Origin: Candidatus Saccharimonadota bacterium
GTDB lineage: Bacteria; Patescibacteriota; Saccharimonadia; Saccharimonadales; UBA7683
Direction: 5' to 3'
Length of the DNA: 6,749 bases
Assembly (NCBI GenBank): GCA_020427905.1
Contig: JAGQNU010000074.1
Coordinates: forward strand, 1 to 6,749
Part shown: piece after piece, positions 1 through 5,164 of the stretch
Layout of the letters: the number at the start of each line of letters is the position of its first letter
Numbering within the stretch: the first letter of the stretch is position 1
Position numbers and translations under genes: made by a program
Notes under the pieces: model-generated
Seen by the model: the letters and a program-made list of their open reading frames with translations, nothing else
What the model was told of the DNA's origin: nothing
Databases searched by the model: none

Positions 1-414
1 GCTCTTGGCCAGCTGCAGCGGCTCATCATGGAGCTCTTGCATCTCCTCCAGTGTCACCGCAGGACTCATGGGTGGTTGCCCACGCATGATCTGCAGTGCT
101 GTCTGTGGGTTCTTCACACCAGCGTACTGCTGAACGTCGTCGAGCCCATCGAGGACTCGGTACGCAAACAGTTCCGCAAGGTAGAAGTTGAACTCTGCAA
201 TCCGGAGCTTGTCGAACGTGTGCCCAGCAGCCAGCAAGAAGTGCCAGAGCCGCAGTTCGTTCGCTCCCTGTGCGGGGTTGTCGTCGGCAATCCAGCGTTG
301 CACCGTCTGGGGCTTGGCTCCCACGAACTGGCAGACAAGCTGCACATCATCCGCGGTTGCCGCAAACTCCTCAAGTGCAGGCCGGAGCCACTTGAACGGC
401 TCGGTAATCTGCAT
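1..414 (-). CDS. Partial unknown protein with two HTH-like segments (3' end off window)
   Basis: The frame is open from ATG at 414 to the left edge, giving 138 residues with no stop, so the C-terminus is missing. It starts MQITEPFKWLRPALEEF. Residues 22-45 (DDVQ, then GAKPQTVQRW) read like a helix-turn-helix whose recognition helix would be PQTVQRW. Residues 92-112 (DDVQQYAGVKNPQTALQIM) look like a second, diverged copy. Between them lies an aromatic, helical stretch (LRLWHFLLAAGHTFDKLRIAEFNFYLAELFAYRVL). A short GAGG lies 4 bases before ATG; an ATG slightly further upstream meets TGA at once, so 414 is the start. By hand count about 72% of codons end in G or C, clearly above most neighbours. 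I do not recognise the family. A DNA-binding regulator, possibly phage-related, is the best guess; the reading frame is well supported, the function is not. Confidence 0.72.
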   Translation of the reverse strand, partial: MQITEPFKWLRPALEEFAATADDVQLVCQFVGAKPQTVQRWIADDNPAQGANELRLWHFLLAAGHTFDKLRIAEFNFYLAELFAYRVLDGLDDVQQYAGVKNPQTALQIMRGQPPMSPAVTLEEMQELHDEPLQLAKS

Positions 415-481
415 AGGACCTCAATCCATGGCGTGTTGGGTGGGTATAGGTAGAATTATCACTCCTGTTTTTCAAGGGGCG

Positions 482-501
482 ACTGCCACCTCGATGGCAG
501 T
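482..501. terminator. Hairpin just past the Nudix gene stop codon
   Basis: ACTGCCA (482-488) and TGGCAGT (495-501) form a perfect 7-bp stem around a 6-base loop, 12 bases beyond the Nudix gene stop. Read in the direction of that gene, no U-run follows, so it is at best a weak intrinsic terminator or a 3'-end stabiliser. It also lies upstream of the GC-rich gene ending at 414. Confidence 0.4.
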
Positions 502-512
502 TATAGCAAATT

Positions 513-1157
513 TTAGCATATATTTGAATTTACATCAATAAATATATATGAGTGGTCTTGCTCTCGTTGCAACAGTGCTTCTACGCCTGGCATTAACACA
601 GTCCGTTGCTCGGACTCTCCCCCAAAAAAGTACTGGTCGGCGTTACATGAGTGAAGCGACCCCCGTAAAATAAATCCGTAGGACTCTGAAACAATCGTTT
701 CACCATCAGTTATCGTTAGGTGTACTGCGCCTGCGGGTGTCAACTCAATGTGCTCTTTTGCGCCCACCTTCTCACGGAGTTCTCTCTGACCGGCCGACAG
801 CAGTGTCTCGCCCTCGTGGATCTTCCCAGACGGTAAATTATACATACCGATAAAGGGTTGCTTTTTGCGCGGGACAAGTAGAATCTCACCTTTTTCGTTC
901 TCTAGCCTAAGAATCGTCACAAGCTTTGGTTGTGGTCGCTGCTCTTTCAGATCAGAGCTGTGCTTATCGGCATATTGTAAACCCTTACCACTCAGGGTGT
1001 ACCCACTCTCATCATGCTCAACATAGCCAGAGTCAACCAACCGCTTGAGGTGGTACTGGTACAAGTTGCTCTCAGTATGAGGTGGCCGCATATCACGATT
1101 ACGCAGTTCCTTAGCGTAAATAAGCTTATCAAGAATATATTTCTGTATATAATGCAT
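513..1157 (-). CDS. Winged-helix / Nudix-domain protein with altered Nudix box
   Basis: The 214-residue protein has two parts. Residues 1-65 look like a winged helix (helices around KLIYAKELRN and ESNLYQYHLKRLVDSGYV, then a wing ending YTLSGKGLQYAD). Residues 77-205 are a Nudix fold with TILRLENEKGEILLVPRKK followed by the Nudix box at 111-133. Nudix enzymes hydrolyse nucleoside diphosphates linked to another group, using the Glu residues of GX5EX7REUXEEXGU to bind metal. Here G111, E117, R125, E126, E129 and G132 are kept, but the second Glu of the EE pair is Lys130, and the residue after G132 is Ala. This could weaken or abolish catalysis and favour a ligand-sensing regulator, by analogy with NrtR, which however carries its Nudix domain first. 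There is no Shine-Dalgarno; a promoter ends 7 bases before ATG, so translation is probably leaderless. It is divergent from the CYTH-uridine kinase gene. The Nudix fold is sure; substrate and DNA target are unknown. Confidence 0.9.
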   Translation of the reverse strand: MHYIQKYILDKLIYAKELRNRDMRPPHTESNLYQYHLKRLVDSGYVEHDESGYTLSGKGLQYADKHSSDLKEQRPQPKLVTILRLENEKGEILLVPRKKQPFIGMYNLPSGKIHEGETLLSAGQRELREKVGAKEHIELTPAGAVHLTITDGETIVSESYGFILRGSLHSCNADQYFFGGESEQRTVLMPGVEALLQREQDHSYIFIDVNSNIC

Positions 1158-1164
1158 TGACTAT

Positions 1165-1194
1165 AGTTTACTCTGTAATTTTTTCAATTGTCAA
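1165..1194 (-). promoter_or_regulatory. Promoter of the Nudix gene (leaderless)
   Basis: Read on the minus strand, a perfect -35 TTGACA (1194-1189), an 18-base spacer and a -10 TAAACT (1170-1165) precede ATG at 1157 by only 7 bases. Transcription should start at or within a base or two of the A of ATG, leaving no room for a ribosome binding site. Confidence 0.68.
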
Positions 1195-1217
1195 TATGAT
1201 TTGACTCAAATTAAGCT
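1188..1217 (+). promoter_or_regulatory. Possible promoter of the CYTH-uridine kinase gene
   Basis: TTGTCA (1188-1193) and TAAGCT (1212-1217), 18 bases apart, are the best plus-strand pair in this gap. The -35 overlaps the -35 of the divergent Nudix promoter on the opposite strand. The -10 match is mediocre, so this is tentative. Confidence 0.35.
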
Positions 1218-1264
1218 TTCTAGAACGTGCAGTGGTATCGGTTTATGATGGCCTCGGCATAACG

Positions 1265-1271
1265 AGAGGAG
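1265..1271 (+). promoter_or_regulatory. Shine-Dalgarno fixing the start of the CYTH-uridine kinase gene
   Basis: AGAGGAG sits 5 bases before ATG at 1277. This selects 1277 over an in-frame GTG at 1232, which lacks such a site and would add 15 residues ahead of the conserved N-terminal CYTH motif. Confidence 0.8.
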
Positions 1272-1276
1272 ATCAT

Positions 1277-2410
1277 ATGGCCACCACAGAACACTATCGA
1301 GAGGTTGAAAGAAAGTATTTGCTCCACGACAGCGATCGTGCGCGCATTCCAGATGAGCTGATGACCGCTCCCGGGCGTAGAATCGAGCAATACTACCTTA
1401 ACCATCACGAGGAGCCATATGAACTGAGGCTACGTAAAGTACAACTTGACGGTGTGTTCGCACACGTCGCAACCTTGAAGAAAGGTTCACCACCAGATCG
1501 ACTTGAGATGGAGACTATCGTTAACCCAGATACGTATGCATTCTGGCTACCAGAACGCCACACCGAGGTGCTTCAAAAGACAAGGAAAACACTTGCCTTC
1601 GCGGCAGGGCATTGGGCACTCGACAGCTTTGCACATCTGGGGTTCAGCATCGTAGAGGCAGAGGGTGATGTACCACTCCCCGACTTTGGCCGTGACGTTA
1701 CTGATGACACCCGCTTTACCAACTATCAATTAGCTCAAATGAACGATGCCATGACCGGTCACATGCCAGATAGCTGGGTAGAGCCAGAAGAGGCAACAGA
1801 TATGAGAGAATTGCGAGCTCGTATCGAGCACATCAGACAGAAGACACCCAGACCGATGATTGTAGGCATCGCGGGAGACACTGCCAGCGGCAAGACGACC
1901 ATAGCAAGGGAGCTTGTCGCCCCCTATGGCGACAGAGCGGTGATCCTGAGCCAGGATGACTACTACCGGGGCGTCACAAAGATGCGCGAGATGTTCGGCG
2001 ATGACTACGTGGTCAATTTTGAGGAGCCAATCGCTCTCGACTCTCACCTACTCGCCCAGCACATTGCAGACCTACAGGAGGAGAAGCCCGTCAGCCGGCC
2101 CACCTACAGCATGGAGATATCAGATCCAACGGGCGAATACACGACCATCGACCCAAGCGATACTCCAATCATCTTTGTGGAAGGTATTCACGCTCTCGAC
2201 CCGGTACTTGCCGGTTGGTACGACTACTCCATATTTGTGAACGCCCCACTTGCCACCAGAGTTGGTCGCCGCCTTGAACGAGATCTCGCAGAGGGGCGCA
2301 GCTTCTCACCTGAAGACAACCTCAAATACCTCCTTGAACTCGCAGAGCCAACCTACCGCCCCCACGCCGAAGCCCAAAAAGCCCGCGCCGACCTCATCTA
2401 CCACACCTAA
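1277..2410 (+). CDS. CYTH domain - uridine kinase fusion protein
   Basis: This 377-residue protein has two recognisable enzyme domains. Residues 9-135 form a CYTH (triphosphate tunnel metalloenzyme) domain: ExExK at E9-E11-K13, paired Arg at R51 and R53, K68 in ATLKKG, E77 and E79 in RLEME, K101-R103, D116, and E127-E129. This looks like a full set of tunnel residues, so triphosphatase or related activity is plausible. After a linker, residues 194-377 are a P-loop kinase of the uridine kinase/phosphoribulokinase family: Walker A GDTASGKT at 200-207, SQDDYY at 225-230, NFEEPIALD at 247-255, VEG at 301-303, and an Arg-rich lid (RVGRRLERD) at 328-336. Uridine kinase phosphorylates uridine or cytidine in pyrimidine salvage; the fused enzyme's substrate is not known from sequence. 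The kinase half is slightly shorter than stand-alone Udk because it stops soon after ADLIYHT. It is convergent with groEL and shares its terminator. The domain calls are firm; the joint function is inference. Confidence 0.92.
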   Translation: MATTEHYREVERKYLLHDSDRARIPDELMTAPGRRIEQYYLNHHEEPYELRLRKVQLDGVFAHVATLKKGSPPDRLEMETIVNPDTYAFWLPERHTEVLQKTRKTLAFAAGHWALDSFAHLGFSIVEAEGDVPLPDFGRDVTDDTRFTNYQLAQMNDAMTGHMPDSWVEPEEATDMRELRARIEHIRQKTPRPMIVGIAGDTASGKTTIARELVAPYGDRAVILSQDDYYRGVTKMREMFGDDYVVNFEEPIALDSHLLAQHIADLQEEKPVSRPTYSMEISDPTGEYTTIDPSDTPIIFVEGIHALDPVLAGWYDYSIFVNAPLATRVGRRLERDLAEGRSFSPEDNLKYLLELAEPTYRPHAEAQKARADLIYHT

Positions 2411-2437
2411 AAAGAAGCTCCGTTGTGGAGCTTCTTT
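2411..2437. terminator. Bidirectional intrinsic terminator between CYTH-uridine kinase and groEL
   Basis: AAAGAAGCTCC (2411-2421) and GGAGCTTCTTT (2427-2437) form a perfect 11-bp stem with a 5-base loop, beginning directly after the kinase stop codon. On the minus strand the stem runs into five T (complement of 2409-2413), serving groEL. On the plus strand the 3' arm itself ends in TTT, serving the kinase gene. Confidence 0.88.
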
Positions 2438-2445
2438 AGATCTGA

Positions 2446-2461
2446 TTCGCCGGCTGGCGAA
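2446..2461. terminator. Second small hairpin downstream of groEL
   Basis: TTCGCC (2446-2451) and GGCGAA (2456-2461) form a perfect 6-bp stem with a 4-base loop, between the shared terminator and the groEL stop. It lacks a T-run on either strand, so it may add to 3'-end stability rather than terminate by itself. Confidence 0.35.
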
Positions 2462-2479
2462 AGGTTTAGAATGACAGAG

Positions 2480-4111
2480 CTACATGCCCATCATGGATGG
2501 GTCCATGCCGCCACCGACTGGCGCTGGAGCCTCCTTCTCGGGGATATCCACTACCAGTGCGCCCATGGTCATGGCTGTCCCCGCGATTGATGAGGCGTTA
2601 AGGATTGCCTCTTTGGTCACGCGTGCTGGGTCAACCACGCCCGCCTTCTTCACATCAATCAGGCCTGCATCTGGGTCGTTCACGTTGACACCCATACCGG
2701 CTTTGCCATCTTGAACCTGGGCAAGCAGTGCCTGGGCGTTGAGGCCAGCGTTAGTCATCAGCTGTACGAATGGCTGCACCAATGCGTTCTTGAGCAGGGT
2801 TGCACCTGCGTCGTCGCTCTTGAGACCTGAGGCCAGATTTACGAGTGTGACGCCGCCACCAGGGACGATACCCTCATCAAGTGCGGCTTTGACGGCTGCT
2901 ACAGCATCGTCCACACGGAACTTCTTCTCCTCAATTTCAGTCTCGGTGGCACCACCAACCTTGATGACAGCCACCTTGCCCTCAAGGGCCGCGCGGCGCT
3001 TGTCAAAGTTCTCTTTATCATACTCGCTCGAGGCATGTGCAGCCTGTGCAGTAATCTGTGAGATACGCTCCTTCAGATCTGCGTTAGAGCCACCACCCTC
3101 AATAATTGTGGTGTTATCTTTATCAACAATCACGCGCCGAGCCGTACCAAGCATAGAGACATCAGCGTTCTCAAAAGTTAAGCCTTGGTCCTCACTGATA
3201 ACAACGCCACCGGTTAGCGTTGCGATATCCTGCAGTACCTCTTTACGACGATCACCAAAGGCTGGAGCCTTGATGGCAATCGTGTTGAAGACACCCTTTA
3301 GGCGGTTGAGGATCAGTGTGCCGAGCGCTTCACCCTCAATATCTTCAGCGATAATAACGAGATCTTTTTTGCCAGCTTGGGCTACCTTCTCGAGGAGTGG
3401 CAAGAACTCTTGAACGCTGGATATCTTTTTGTCAGTGATGAGAATCAACGGCTTGTCATAGACTGCCTCCATGCGAGAGGTGTCGGTCACCATGTACGGG
3501 CTGACGAAGCCTCGGTCAAAGGTGAAACCTTCGACAACCTCTGACTCCATGGCCAGACCCTGGCCTTCTTCTACTGTTACGACACCGTCTTTGCCAACTT
3601 TATCGATCACATCAGCAATCAGCTCACCGATATCGCCATCACCAGCAGAAATTGTGGCAACTTCAGCTACACGCTTCTTGTTAGCCGCAATATCCTCACG
3701 CATGCCGCCAAGTGCAGCAATCACCTCTGCTGCTGCAGTCTCGAGCCCCTTTCGCAGTTGCATTGGATTGTGACCGGCTGCAATGAGCTTATTGGCCTCG
3801 TTCAATATGTGGTACGTCAGAACAGTGACAGTGGTTGTGCCGTCACCGGCGACGTCGTTCATCTTACTAGCCGCTTGCTTGATCAGCTCTGCACCTGTTT
3901 TATAGCCGAGTGTCTCGTCATCCTCAGGCAGATCGATACCTTTGGCAACGGTCACGCCATCGTGCGTCACGGTTGGACCACCAAAGCTCTTGCTAATCAC
4001 TACGTTGCGGCCTTTTGGTCCCATGGTTGTCTTTACTGCATTAAATAGAATCTCTGCACCGGCGAGTAGTCGCTGCCGTGCGTCTTCATCATAAAAAACC
4101 TTCTTTGCCAT
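2480..4111 (-). CDS. groEL: Chaperonin GroEL (Hsp60, 60 kDa)
   Basis: This 543-residue protein is full length for the group I chaperonin, which forms tetradecameric double rings that fold cytosolic proteins in an ATP cycle with GroES. Visible signatures are TMGPKGRNV at 29-37, HDGVTVA with the nucleotide-site Asp at 51, GDGTTT at 89-94 (catalytic-site Asp90, equivalent to E. coli D87), the apical region AEDIEGEALGTLILNRLKG with APAFGDRRKEVLQDIATLTGG, and VDDAVAAVKAALDEGIVPGGG, which holds the Asp equivalent to D398. There are three extra residues relative to E. coli between positions 60 and 80. The C-terminus has only GGGMDPSMMGM, a stub of the usual GGM repeat. It is the second gene of the operon: 12 bases separate it from groES and its AAGGAGG overlaps the groES stop, suggesting coupled translation. 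Identity is essentially certain. Confidence 0.98.
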   Translation of the reverse strand: MAKKVFYDEDARQRLLAGAEILFNAVKTTMGPKGRNVVISKSFGGPTVTHDGVTVAKGIDLPEDDETLGYKTGAELIKQAASKMNDVAGDGTTTVTVLTYHILNEANKLIAAGHNPMQLRKGLETAAAEVIAALGGMREDIAANKKRVAEVATISAGDGDIGELIADVIDKVGKDGVVTVEEGQGLAMESEVVEGFTFDRGFVSPYMVTDTSRMEAVYDKPLILITDKKISSVQEFLPLLEKVAQAGKKDLVIIAEDIEGEALGTLILNRLKGVFNTIAIKAPAFGDRRKEVLQDIATLTGGVVISEDQGLTFENADVSMLGTARRVIVDKDNTTIIEGGGSNADLKERISQITAQAAHASSEYDKENFDKRRAALEGKVAVIKVGGATETEIEEKKFRVDDAVAAVKAALDEGIVPGGGVTLVNLASGLKSDDAGATLLKNALVQPFVQLMTNAGLNAQALLAQVQDGKAGMGVNVNDPDAGLIDVKKAGVVDPARVTKEAILNASSIAGTAMTMGALVVDIPEKEAPAPVGGGMDPSMMGM

Positions 4112-4116
4112 CGATA

Positions 4117-4124
4117 CTCCTCCT
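4117..4124 (-). promoter_or_regulatory. groEL Shine-Dalgarno overlapping the groES stop codon
   Basis: Minus-strand reading gives TAAGGAGGAGTATCGATG: the last A of the groES stop codon begins AAGGAGG, about 7 bases before the groEL ATG. The tight arrangement points to translational coupling of the two chaperonin genes. Confidence 0.8.
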
Positions 4125-4390
4125 TAGGCCAGCGTTGCTAGCACGTCCTCTTCTTTAACAATAATGTACTCGGTACCATCTACTTTGACCTCTGTTGTTG
4201 AGTAATCCTTGTAGATAATCTTGTCACCAGATTTGATATCTTTAGCAGCTGGTCCGACAGCTACAACCTTAGCAACCTTAGACTTCTCTTTGGCGCCATC
4301 AGGTAAGTAAAAGCCTGTGGCTGTTTTATTCTGTGCCTCCTCGGCAACAGCAATGACTCTATCGCCTAGCGGCTTGAGTGGTGTACTCAT
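4124..4390 (-). CDS. groES: Co-chaperonin GroES (Hsp10)
   Basis: This 88-residue protein is the heptameric lid of the GroEL chamber. It starts with LKPLGDRVIAVAEEAQNKTATG, the canonical GroES N-terminus, and ends in a typical GroES C-terminal strand (EVKVDGTEYIIVKEEDVLATLA). It is about nine residues shorter than E. coli GroES. The mobile loop that contacts GroEL (about residues 19-36) reads TGFYLP at 25-30 where E. coli has GGIVL; the hydrophobic tripeptide is thus Phe-Tyr-Leu in place of Ile-Val-Leu. GGAGG lies 9 bases before ATG. It is the first gene of the operon, downstream of CIRCE. The assignment is secure. Confidence 0.97.
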   Translation of the reverse strand: MSTPLKPLGDRVIAVAEEAQNKTATGFYLPDGAKEKSKVAKVVAVGPAAKDIKSGDKIIYKDYSTTEVKVDGTEYIIVKEEDVLATLA

Positions 4391-4427
4391 CGTGTTAATC
4401 CTCCGTACTTATCGTTTGAAAACAAAA

Positions 4428-4446
4428 ATGTACCCTCATGGTACAT
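4428..4446 (-). terminator. Hairpin with T-rich tail between CIRCE and groES
   Basis: Reading the minus strand, ATGTACC (4446-4440), a 5-base loop and GGTACAT (4434-4428) form a perfect 7-bp stem followed by TTTTGTTTT. It resembles a weak intrinsic terminator that would stop read-through from the upstream unknown gene into groES. It overlaps the likely groES -10 region, so it might instead be a second operator. Confidence 0.45.
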
Positions 4447-4466
4447 CATAAAATTAGCACTCGCAA
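4438..4466 (-). promoter_or_regulatory. Likely groES-groEL promoter overlapped by CIRCE
   Basis: On the minus strand TTGCGA (4466-4461) and TACCAT (4443-4438) are 17 bases apart. A stronger lone -10, TATGAT (4450-4445), lies slightly upstream but has a poor -35. In either reading, CIRCE covers the -35 region, where a bound repressor would block RNA polymerase. Confidence 0.5.
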
Positions 4467-4480
4467 GCCCTAAGTGCTAA
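4454..4480 (-). promoter_or_regulatory. CIRCE operator (HrcA binding site)
   Basis: TTAGCACTC, nine bases, then AAGTGCTAA on the plus strand match the CIRCE consensus TTAGCACTC-N9-GAGTGCTAA with one mismatch (A for G at 4472). CIRCE is bound by the heat-shock repressor HrcA, which relies on GroEL for its activity, so this operon is probably feedback-controlled. The hrcA gene is not in the window. The stop codon of the preceding gene lies within the element. Confidence 0.93.
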
Positions 4481-5064
4481 TCACCTGCTGTCGCTACAAT
4501 ATTGTATCCCGACAGTTTGCCGTAGAGACGCTCAGCCTCTTCAATTGGGCGGGCAATCTCAGCTAATTGCTCCTCAAGTGACTGCACGACGCCAAAACCA
4601 CCCACAGTATCAAAGTCCTGTGTGTCTGCAATAAACACGCCGTGCTCAGTTACCAACTGTAATGGTCCAGAGTGCCCATTCTCAAACTCACGCACAATGT
4701 ACTGGTCGGCAAAATAGCCGCTTGTATCACCGACCATGTGTCCATCTTGACCACGTAAAAACACAGCATACACCTCAACAAATTCACGGGGCTGTTCATC
4801 GCGAGCGACTATAAAAGGTGGTCGCATTACAATCCGTGTTGTTTGCTCCAGAAGCACACTCTCATTGTTGTCAACGAGTGGTTTGCGCACATAAAAGCTT
4901 CCATTAGGCGCTGTAACGCCCTGCTCATCCTCTGACCGCTCTTTGCGATACGCTGCGTCAAACTCAGCCCGAAGATACTCAACAAGCTGCTCGGGTGCAT
5001 ATCGCACACGTTCTTCTGGGGGTAGTCCGTCGTGATTAAACTCTGCTGAATTTGTCATAGCCAT
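4477..5064 (-). CDS. Unknown acidic protein upstream of groES
   Basis: This 195-residue protein is of no family I recognise. There is no signal peptide or membrane segment, so it is probably cytosolic. The N-terminal third is charged and helical (PPEERVRYAPEQLVEYLRAEFDAAYRKERSEDE). The middle is rich in beta-like stretches (SFYVRKPL, TRIVMRPPFIVA, REFVEVYAVFLRG, FADQYIVREF). The C-terminus returns to a helix (VQSLEEQLAEIARPIEEAERLYGKL). About 44% of the first 48 codons end in G or C by hand count, so this looks native. There is no Shine-Dalgarno; a perfect TATAAT lies 8 bases before ATG 5064, favouring that start over the in-frame ATG at 5058 and implying a leaderless transcript. Its TAG stop is inside CIRCE, so it abuts the chaperonin operon yet has its own promoter. 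The gene is credible; its role is unknown. Confidence 0.82.
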   Translation of the reverse strand: MAMTNSAEFNHDGLPPEERVRYAPEQLVEYLRAEFDAAYRKERSEDEQGVTAPNGSFYVRKPLVDNNESVLLEQTTRIVMRPPFIVARDEQPREFVEVYAVFLRGQDGHMVGDTSGYFADQYIVREFENGHSGPLQLVTEHGVFIADTQDFDTVGGFGVVQSLEEQLAEIARPIEEAERLYGKLSGYNIVATAGD

Positions 5065-5072
5065 TTGACAAA

Positions 5073-5101
5073 ATTATACATTCATATATCTATATTTACA
5101 A
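5073..5101 (-). promoter_or_regulatory. Promoter of the unknown gene upstream of groES (leaderless)
   Basis: Minus-strand TTGTAA (5101-5096), a 17-base spacer and a perfect -10 TATAAT (5078-5073) end 8 bases before ATG 5064. Transcription would begin at, or one base before, the start codon. The -35 hexamer overlaps the -35 of a plus-strand promoter on the opposite strand. Confidence 0.75.
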
Positions 5102-5124
5102 ATGAGTGCATGGTATGGTACGAT
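5095..5124 (+). promoter_or_regulatory. Probable promoter of the GC-rich small gene
   Basis: TTTACA (5095-5100), an 18-base spacer and an extended -10 TGGTACGAT (core 5119-5124) give a start near 5131, leaving a leader of about 34 bases before GTG 5165. An alternative pair, TTGACA at 5065-5070 with TATATT at 5091-5096, has a 20-base spacer and is less likely. Confidence 0.5.
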
Positions 5125-5126
5125 TT

Positions 5127-5150
5127 TTGGGTCAGTAACCGACTACCCAA
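5127..5150. repeat. Imperfect dyad at the start of the GC-rich gene transcript
   Basis: TTGGGT (5127-5132) and ACCCAA (5145-5150) are exact inverted repeats; inside them AGT (5134-5136) pairs with ACT (5142-5144), leaving one bulged C. It lies immediately downstream of the -10 box and just before the Shine-Dalgarno, where an operator or leader hairpin would act. Confidence 0.5.
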
Positions 5151-5151
5151 C

Positions 5152-5158
5152 AAGGGGA
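5152..5158 (+). promoter_or_regulatory. Shine-Dalgarno selecting GTG 5165
   Basis: AAGGGGAG lies 6 bases before GTG 5165. An in-frame ATG at 5102 has no ribosome site and lies upstream of the predicted transcription start, so GTG is preferred. Confidence 0.68.
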
Positions 5159-5164
5159 GCTCAC

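Noticed and set aside
28..453. Plus-strand open frame of 141 codons at the left edge
   Set aside because: It is antisense to the minus frame 1-414, which has consistent codon bias, a plausible start and an HTH-like protein. The plus translation is Leu/Cys/His-rich without domain character.
1156..1195. ATTGAC and GTCAAT inverted repeat between the Nudix and kinase genes
   Set aside because: The arms are short, 28 bases apart, and one of them is simply the -35 box; chance is likely.
1232..1276. N-terminal extension of the CYTH-uridine kinase from GTG 1232
   Set aside because: AGAGGAG is placed for ATG 1277, and the conserved ExExK motif follows that Met as expected for CYTH proteins.
2739..3413. 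Long plus-strand open frame opposite groEL
   Set aside because: It is antisense to conserved GroEL sequence, with low-complexity Ser/Ala/Pro translation and no family resemblance.
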